Assembly (NCBI GenBank): GCA_030761205.1 | Contig: JAULJL010000032.1 | Location: 4,903,134 to 4,967,133, forward strand | DNA from: Fremontodendron californicum | Lineage: Eukaryota > Streptophyta > Magnoliopsida > Malvales > Malvaceae | Length of the DNA: 64,000 nucleotides | Direction: 5' to 3' | Shown: piece after piece, positions 57,290-64,000 of the stretch | Layout: the number at the start of each line of letters is the position of its first letter | Numbering within the stretch: position 1 is the stretch's first letter | Program-made: the position numbers and the translations under genes | Notes under the pieces: generated by a model | Told to the model about the DNA's origin: nothing | The model's database searches: none | What the model saw: only the letters and a program-made list of their open reading frames with translations

Positions 57290-57720
57290 ATATGTGTGAT
57301 ATTGTATAATCTAAATGACATGAATAACCTAGGTGACATAATATATTCTAGACGAAATGAAATATCCTAAATGACATAATATATTCTAAATGAAATGAAA
57401 TATCCTAAGTGACATAATATATTTTAAATGAAATGAAATAACCTAAGTAACATGATATATTCTAAATGAAATGAAATATCCAAAGTGATATAATATATTC
57501 TAAATGAAATGAAATATCCTAAGTGATATAATATATTCTAAATGAAATGAAATAACCTAAATAACATAAGATATTCTAAATGAAATGATATGATTTAAAT
57601 GACATGGCATATTTTAAATGACATGGCATATTCTAAATAATATAATCTAGATGACATGGAATATAATCTAAGTGACATGAAATGATATGAAACATACAAT
57701 AATATTATCATGAAATATGC
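57290..57720 (-). repeat. ~38-bp tandem repeat in E's LTR
   Basis: About ten units of 'aaatgaaatgaaatatccta' plus 'agtgacataatatattct'. Counterpart of 3170-3440 in F. It occupies the place of the CATG arrays of subfamily I. Confidence 0.8.
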
Positions 57721-60169
57721 ATGGAAAAAAAATGCGTGAACATAGTAGATGCTAAATAATGTGACAAAAATGAATGATTAAATCAAAAGCATAGGATAAC
57801 ATGAAATATTCAAAACCATATAACAAACAATATGACACCCTAAAATATAAATCCAAATAATAACAATACCATAGGAATATTCATAGCAAAAAATCATATA
57901 TCATATAACATGCATGAACATGGAAAATGCAATGCATGAAAATGTATTTTTTTCCTTGAAATAAGGAAATCCGTATACCTAAAAAGATATCTGACTACCT
58001 TAGGAAAAGACATCAAATTAAATTTTTTAAAATCAAAATACTTTATGATTGATTTAAAAACAATTTTGAAAATATTGGATAAAAATGATTATGGCTGAAT
58101 TCCCCTTTTGAAAATGGCTTTATTTTTCTAAGTTTGAAAACTCGGACTTGATCACCCTTGACCCGAGCTTTATAATTTTTTTTGAAGTTTAAAATGGCCT
58201 AGAAACCAACCTAGGACAGTAGCTAAGGTTCTTAATCAGCCCCTCTTAATGCCTTAGCCAAAAACATAAAATTTTTTTTTTTTTTGAATTCAAATCTGAC
58301 TCTACTGTCCAGTTTTAAAGCTTGATTTTTTAACCTATTTTTAAAATTTCAAAAAAATCTAAAAAAAATACAGGAGACTTAGAACATGTAAAAATAAATG
58401 GGAAAAAATTGGTTAAATTTTTTGACTAAGGATAACTTCCCAGAAAAATCGTGAAAGTCAGAATACTGGGTGAAAAACTGTTTTGCCAAAACACATTTTT
58501 ATGCCTTTGATAAAATCATTCAAAAATCAAAACAAAAATATTGGAGACTCTTCTAAGGACCTAACAACAGTAGATAAAATTTCTAAAAAATTGGATAAGA
58601 TTTGCCTAAGTAAAAAAATCACAAAGGTAGAAAAATCAACTTGATAATTCCTTAATTTTCCACAAGTATGCTCATGTGAGCTTGACTTTGAGCCATTGAT
58701 TGGCCTAAGTCAAAAATCAAGTGGCATGATATGATATGCATGAACAAACAGCAAGTTAAATGCATGAAATGCATGATTTAAAACCTAAATGACATGTAGA
58801 ATGCATGGCATAAAGAATATGACCTAGACCTAACATGAACTTGCATGGCAATAAATGCAACCTAGGTCTAAACATGCATAAAATGCATGGCAATAAGACC
58901 TAGACCGAAAAAATGCATGGCAATAACACAAACACATATCATACTAAATCAAAATACACAAAATCATGGCATGGAAATACAAGCATATCAACCAACAATA
59001 TGAAAATGCACAAACAAAGCACGGAATGGAGGGGTAGCCGAATGGTCATACTATCCTAGCATGAACATTTACACAAGCATATGACATACTAAATGCAAGA
59101 CTAAAAAAGAAACATGCTAAACCATGCAAACATGATGTAAAGGCATGAACCTAACTAAACATTTTCACAAACACGTAGTATAGTAAAATGCAAAATCATG
59201 AACAACTCAAACATGTTGAAAACAAAATATTAAAAATGGTAAACAAGGAAAGTAAACATGAAAACAAGATGATAAAATCAAAAATAAAGGTAAGTAAGTA
59301 AGAAAGATTAAAACAAGCTCCATATCTTTTGTTATTTGAAAAAAAAATATAGAACATCAATACATGCTAGACATCACAACCAACATGAAATAAAGATCAA
59401 ACACCAACCATATCAACAAAAGTGACCATTTGGCCAACTCCAAAATAGTATAAAAAAAATTGTTTTTTTTTTCAAATTTTTTCAAGAAAGCACAAGAGAG
59501 GAGCTTGAAGAGAAAGCTTGAAAACACTCATTTCAAAACTAAAATCAATATAAAATCACCAAATATCAAAGAAAAACCGCAAATTAATGATGGAAATGCA
59601 AAAAAAAAGTGCAAGAGTAAGGTGCTTTTAGCTATATCTAAAAGCTATTTTGCAAGCTTTTTTCTCTTCTTACTTTCTTTACCTTTCAAAACTTTCTATT
59701 TTCTTTCAAAAATGGAGAGAATTCAGCAAAGAAGAAGTGAAAAAATGAAAGAGACCCCTCTCCTCTTCAAGGTGGCGAATGGTGTAGAAAGAGTGTAGGA
59801 GGTTCTAGAATTTTTTAGCCCAAATTTGATCCAATGGCCTTCAATCCAAGATACTTTCTATGTAGAATTCTCACCCTTAGATTGGAATAATCAGCTCCTA
59901 AATATGATTTCATGAAGATGATGTCATAAATATGACATCATCCCTCTCTATCCATTGGTCCATTTGTTGCAAATTCAAAGGCTTGATCACAAAAAATAAC
60001 TACCTTCCTCTTCTCTCTTGGCCCTTAGATGAAAAAAATATCAAAAACATCCCTTCCTTCATGGGCCTTGGCCGGCTGACCCTTCACATTCCCAGCCCAC
60101 ACTTCATTTTTTAATTGCAAGAAAAGGCCATTTTCGATTTCTTCGATAAAATGACCTGTTTGACCCCCG

Positions 60170-60800
60170 AACCTAAATAAATAGCAAACGGACTCCAAAT
60201 TCAAAATTTCCTTTTTTAATACTTCCAAAATAATAATAAAAAATTGAATTATAGAAGTTTTCAAAAAATTTTGAGCCCATTTGCCATTTTTTTGGATTTT
60301 TTCTTCCAAAATTGCCCTTTTGTGCACCCGAACTTTTACCATTTTGAAACGAGCTTCAAATCCAGATTTTTCTTCACCAATCTCTTCCAAATAATTTAAA
60401 ACTGAGATCTGGAGATTGTCAAAAAATTTTGAGCTCATTTGCCATTTTTTCGGGACTTATCTGCTTGAATTTTTGCATAGTGGGCTCGGGATTTTCCATT
60501 TTGCAAACGAACTCCGAATCCAAATTTTATTTTTCCAATCTCTTCCAAATAATTTAAGAATGAGATCCGCAAATTTTTAGAATTTTTGGAGCTCATTTGC
60601 TATTTTTTCGGGATTTAACTTCTTGAATTTTAATGTAGTGGGCCCGAGATTTTCCATTTTGCAAACGAGCTCCGAATCTGAATTTTTCTTTGCCAATCTC
60701 TTCCAAATGATTTAAGAATGAGATCTGCAAATTTTGGTAATTTTTGGAGCTCATTTGGTATTTTTCCCAAATTTTTTAGTTTTGCCCTTTTGCCTCTGAT
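60170..60800 (-). repeat. ~150-bp tandem repeat in E's LTR
   Basis: Four units with 'caatctcttccaaataattt', 'tttttggagctcatttgc' and 'gggcccgagattttccattt'. Same family as 1-480. Confidence 0.8.
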
Positions 60801-61384
60801 GCTCGGTTTTGCTCAAAACAAGTCCGATTTTTAGATTTTCTTGTTTTGGGCCTTTTTCATATATTGAATTGGATTTGGTCCGAAAATGCCCAATTTTTAC
60901 AATAAAATTCCCCTCCGATTTAATTTTTTATTTTTTTCACTATCGGGAATTTCCTCGTCTTTTCGTTTTTTCTCCAATCGGCTTTTTTCTTAGAATTTCT
61001 TCAAACTGTGTCTTGGGCTATAATTTTTTACTCACTCCTCATCAATTAGGGGCTTTAGTTTTACCGAATTGGGCTATTTTTGCAATTTTCCCCAATTTCA
61101 CCAAAATCCACTAAAAACCATAATTCTTGGTTTTCTTTCGAATTGACTTTTCCTTCAGTTTTTCTTCCAAGTAGATTCTCCATTACCCGTAGTCAGTGCT
61201 TATCTTTCATTTGGAACCTCCAATTTTGACCAATTTGATCATTTAAGCACTTTTCTCCAAATTTTTCAAACTAGGATTTCCTTTCTACTGAATCTCCGTT
61301 ACCCAACTTTTGAACTCCATATCTTTCATTGTAGACCTCGGATTATTAAAATTCTTTCACCATTTTTCAATTGAACTTTGAATC

Positions 61385-61475
61385 TTAATTTTGAAAGTGG
61401 GTTGACTATTTTAGTAGTTGACTTTTCGGGATTGACTTTTTTGGGGTTGACTTTTTCAAGATTAGCTTTTTACAT
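61385..61475 (-). promoter_or_regulatory. W-box cluster in E's LTR
   Basis: Four TTGACT cores on the plus strand in ~75 bp, 130-210 bp inside the LTR start. It is present although the surrounding sequence has diverged from subfamily I. Confidence 0.45.
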
Positions 61476-61602
61476 ATGCTTTCTTAAACTAAGTCACGGA
61501 GTACCACCTGCAAGATGAGAAAAGTCTTTTTGCATTCTGAAACATCAATTTAAGAAGAAAATATACCTATTTTAGTGGTTCGAACAAAATTAGGTGTCTA
61601 CA

Positions 61603-61622
61603 GCTGTCCTTCTTTGGCTATT
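61603..61622 (-). other. Polypurine tract of element E
   Basis: Sense AGCCAAAGAAGGACAGC directly before TGTAGACACC. Conserved with B's tract. Confidence 0.75.
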
Positions 61623-61829
61623 GCTGAGAATAAGGAATCAGGCAAAGATAAACAAACACTAATTTTGTCCGGTTAGTGAAATCACATGTGAAGAAAAGGG
61701 AAAGGGGTTTTCATTTTTTCACCATTTTTTTTTTGAAAAAGCTGTAAATTGAAGATTTTATCCTTAAATTGAGTTCCCTAACTAATCAAGGCTCGACCCA
61801 TCTAACGGAAACGAGTTCGATTTTTAAAA

Positions 61830-62700
61830 CAAAATATTTGACTCATTTGAGAAGCGGAACGAGTTTGATATAAAACAAAAGGAAATACCTCGATAATGGT
61901 TTCGGGGCTCGACTCATTTGAGAAGTTGAACGAGTTTGATTTAAAACAAAAGGAAATACCTCAACGATGGTCTCGGAGTTCGACTCATTTGAGAAGCAGA
62001 ACGAGTTCGATTTTAAAAACAAAAGAAATTCCTGGATTTGGCTCATTTGTAAAATAAATTCGACTTTGAAAACTAAAGGAATATACCTCGATGATGGTCT
62101 CGGGGCTCGACTCATTTGAGAAGCAGAACGAGTTCGATTTAAAAGAAAAAGAAATACCTCGACGATGGTCTCGGGCTCAACTCATTTGAGAAGCAGAATG
62201 AATTCGATTTAAAACAAAAAAAAAATACCTCGATGATGGTCTCGGGACTCGACTATTTTAAGAAGCAGAATGAATTCGATTTAAAAAAAAAAAGGAAATA
62301 CCTCGACGATGGTCTCGAGGCTCGACTTATTTGAGAAGCAGAATGAATTCGATTTAAAACAAAAGGAAATACCTCGACGATGATCTCGGGGCTCGACTCA
62401 TTTGAGAAGCAGAATGAATTTGATTTAAAACAAAAGGAAACACCTCGACGATGGTCTCGGGGCTCGACTTATTTGAGAAGTAGAATGAATTCGATTTAAA
62501 ACAAAAGAAAATACCTCGACGATGGTCTCGGGGCTTGACTCATTTGAGAAGCAGAATGAATTTGATTTAAAACAAAAGGAAATACTAAGAATGATCCTGG
62601 GTTTGATACATTTGGAAAAAATAAATTTAACTTGAAAATGAAAGGAACATACCTCGACGGTGGTCTTGGGGCTCGACTCATTTGAAAAGCAAAACGAGTT
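61830..62700 (-). repeat. 71-bp minisatellite in 3' region of element E
   Basis: About twelve units of ~71 bp with 'cctcgacgatggtctcgggg', 'ctcgactcatttgagaagca' and 'gaattcgatttaaaacaaaa'. Two units (near 62020 and 62600) share a different variant ('cctggatttggctcattt'). The unit derives from the conserved 'gctcgacccatct..cgagttcgattt' block present once or twice in A and B. Confidence 0.9.
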
Positions 62701-64000
62701 CAATTTGGGGAAGCCAAAGCTTTCCTGATTTCTGCAATATTAGATAAAAGCAATGATGAGAATGACATGCTTTGCAAATGCTTGTATGTTTCCTAAGGAT
62801 GAATGCAATTAAATGATTGTGTCATGATATCAAATCCATGGTTTCTTTGAGGTTCACAGATTATCTGACTTCATGACGTAGTCTTCAATTATTCACCGAT
62901 GTCCCACTTAAGGAGCTTTTCACTCAAGATAAATTATCAAACAGTCCCAATTTCTGACTTCGCTGAAATTCACAAAATTTTTGACTTCATGACAGAGTCT
63001 CTAACACATTCACTGTTTTCCTTTACTTGGTGAATTTTCCAAACCTTTTCTAAGATTTAAATCTACTCCTTAGTAATACTTTGAAATTCTTTTATTTAAT
63101 GATTTTTATGTTTACTAATCATTATTCAATTTAATAACAATCAAGATGCATCTCAAAAATGTATGAAAGAAAATTATGAAACAAGCAAATGTAATGAAAG
63201 GGATAACAAGAATTTATTGCAACAAATGTTTTAAAATGATAAAAGTGAATATCAAGGATATAAGAAACAAATGTAAAGTTATAGGTTGTAGATGCCCCGG
63301 ATGTGGAATATCTTGGACCCCTCCTTTTTCAAACCATCTGAAACTTCTTTTAAATGAGCAATTTACTTGGGTAATCCCTCGACTTCCGTATTTATGTTAG
63401 ACTGAGTTGTTCCCTTTTCCTCTGATTTTTAGATACTTTCTCCCCCTTTACACGGAGCATTGATTCAAACCTTAATTAGTACTTGAGCCGCCCTTTGCGG
63501 GTTTTCAACTCAAGTGTCCCCCATTCGGTATTAAGTCGCCCTTTGCGGGTTTTCGGCTTAAATCTCTCCTTTTACAAATTTTTTATTTTTTTTTTCATTT
63601 TTTTTTGTTTTCTCTTTTTTCTTGTATTCTACCATGCACCTAAGAATTCTAAATGTTTCAAGGTAAAAAGTCAATTCAAAAGATGGGATGAATTCTGAGA
63701 AAAACTTTCCAAATTAAATATCCATGCTTGATCAAAATGGACTTTTAAAGCACGTAATGTAGGCCAGGGTTCGGGTTTAAAAAGAAAGGATAAATAGGCC
63801 CAAAGCGTGTTTAAGGGTGATTGGATCAAGGATAATTTCCTGAGGAGAATTCATTCTTGAAACATTTATCCTTTTTTGGACTTTCTTTTATTTTTTGTTT
63901 TTCAATCTTTTTTTTTTTCATTGCTGGCTTTCATTTGCCATTCTTTGATTTCACATTTTTCGATGGCTCTCTTTTTTTGCCATGATTTTGATTATTTTTC

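Larger units (their letters stand above)
56584..61602 (-). mobile_element. 3' LTR of Ogre element E (subfamily II, 5019 bp)
   Basis: Sense start TGTAGACACC at 61602 after a PPT. Sense end GGTTGCGACA at 56584. Matches LTR F inverted. Order: W-box cluster, ~150-bp repeats, 'ttggccggctgac' segment (~60068, plus strand), long AT-rich middle, ~38-bp repeats, conserved end with 'ggccacctattaaagccgat' (inverted, 56761). The ends differ from subfamily I (TTGCGACA against GTATCAACA), as does the middle array. Confidence 0.9.
61603..64000 (-). mobile_element. 3' internal part of Ogre element E (runs off the window)
   Basis: Continues beyond 64000 towards integrase. It parallels B's 22245-24400: conserved block after the PPT, minisatellite, then noncoding sequence with the 'gccgccctttgcgggttttc' segment (63487-63570) and a pyrimidine-rich end (63850-63960). 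No coding domain is inside the window. The 74-codon plus-strand ORF at 63176-63400 is not supported by the homologous part of B. Confidence 0.8.

Noticed and set aside
63176..63400. 74-codon ORF with several Cys-X2-Cys pairs, like a zinc ribbon
   Set aside because: It is antisense within E's 3' region. The homologous stretch of B (about 23520-23690) does not keep the frame or the cysteines.

Overview
This 64-kb window is plant nuclear DNA, probably from a eudicot, and it consists almost entirely of nested LTR retrotransposons. It is not prokaryotic, organellar or viral: there are no operons, rRNA or tRNA genes, and the only protein-coding relics outside the transposons are small. The largest elements are Ty3/gypsy of the Ogre/Tat type. 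Their LTRs are about 5 kb, an extra ORF precedes gag, pol carries a second (archaeal-like) RNase H, and the 3' untranslated part holds tandem repeats. One element is Athila-type and one is a small truncated gypsy. I cannot name the species.

Layout. 1-4178: the 3' part of an Ogre LTR (subfamily II, + strand, 'F'), apparently inserted into the leader of element A. 4179-16908 plus 40228-41440: Ogre element A (+), with a decayed gag, no pol, and a 3' LTR of subfamily I split in two. 16909-40222: Ogre element B (-), 23.3 kb, with both LTRs, PBS, ORF1, gag, protease, RT, two RNases H, integrase, minisatellite and PPT. B sits inside the CATG-rich array of A's 3' LTR with a near-perfect 5-bp target duplication. 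41441-43880: element D (-), a 2.4-kb gypsy relic into whose 3' LTR A inserted. 43941-51967: Athila-type element C (-), with two 1511-bp LTRs that look identical and a perfect 5-bp target duplication. 51973-52748: another Ogre-like LTR fragment ('G'). 52749-54048: a putative further LTR ('H'). 54049-56583: AT-rich low-copy DNA with an ankyrin-repeat exon relic and a Helitron-like 3' end. 56584-64000: 3' LTR and 3' internal part of a second Ogre element ('E', -, subfamily II).

How the parts work together. B shows the whole Ogre plan in one decayed copy (LTR, PBS, ORF1, gag, PR, RT, pRH, aRH, INT, minisatellite, PPT, LTR), and A, E, F and G can be read against it. B is broken by frameshifts and stops. 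The one element that looks recent is C. Its 958-codon ORF fuses Gag and protease directly to the last ~115 residues of integrase, with the RT/RNase H/integrase core removed in frame, so C must have been copied by enzymes supplied from elsewhere. D shows the same kind of in-frame loss independently.

Most promising observations: (i) C as a recently active, non-autonomous Gag-PR-INT-tail Athila derivative, and the parallel with D; (ii) three gag-type ORFs in A and B that share an in-frame stop at codon 8; (iii) three Ogre elements carrying unrelated minisatellites (66, 45 and 71 bp) at the same 3' position; (iv) a cluster of 4-5 W-box cores conserved near the start of every complete Ogre LTR.
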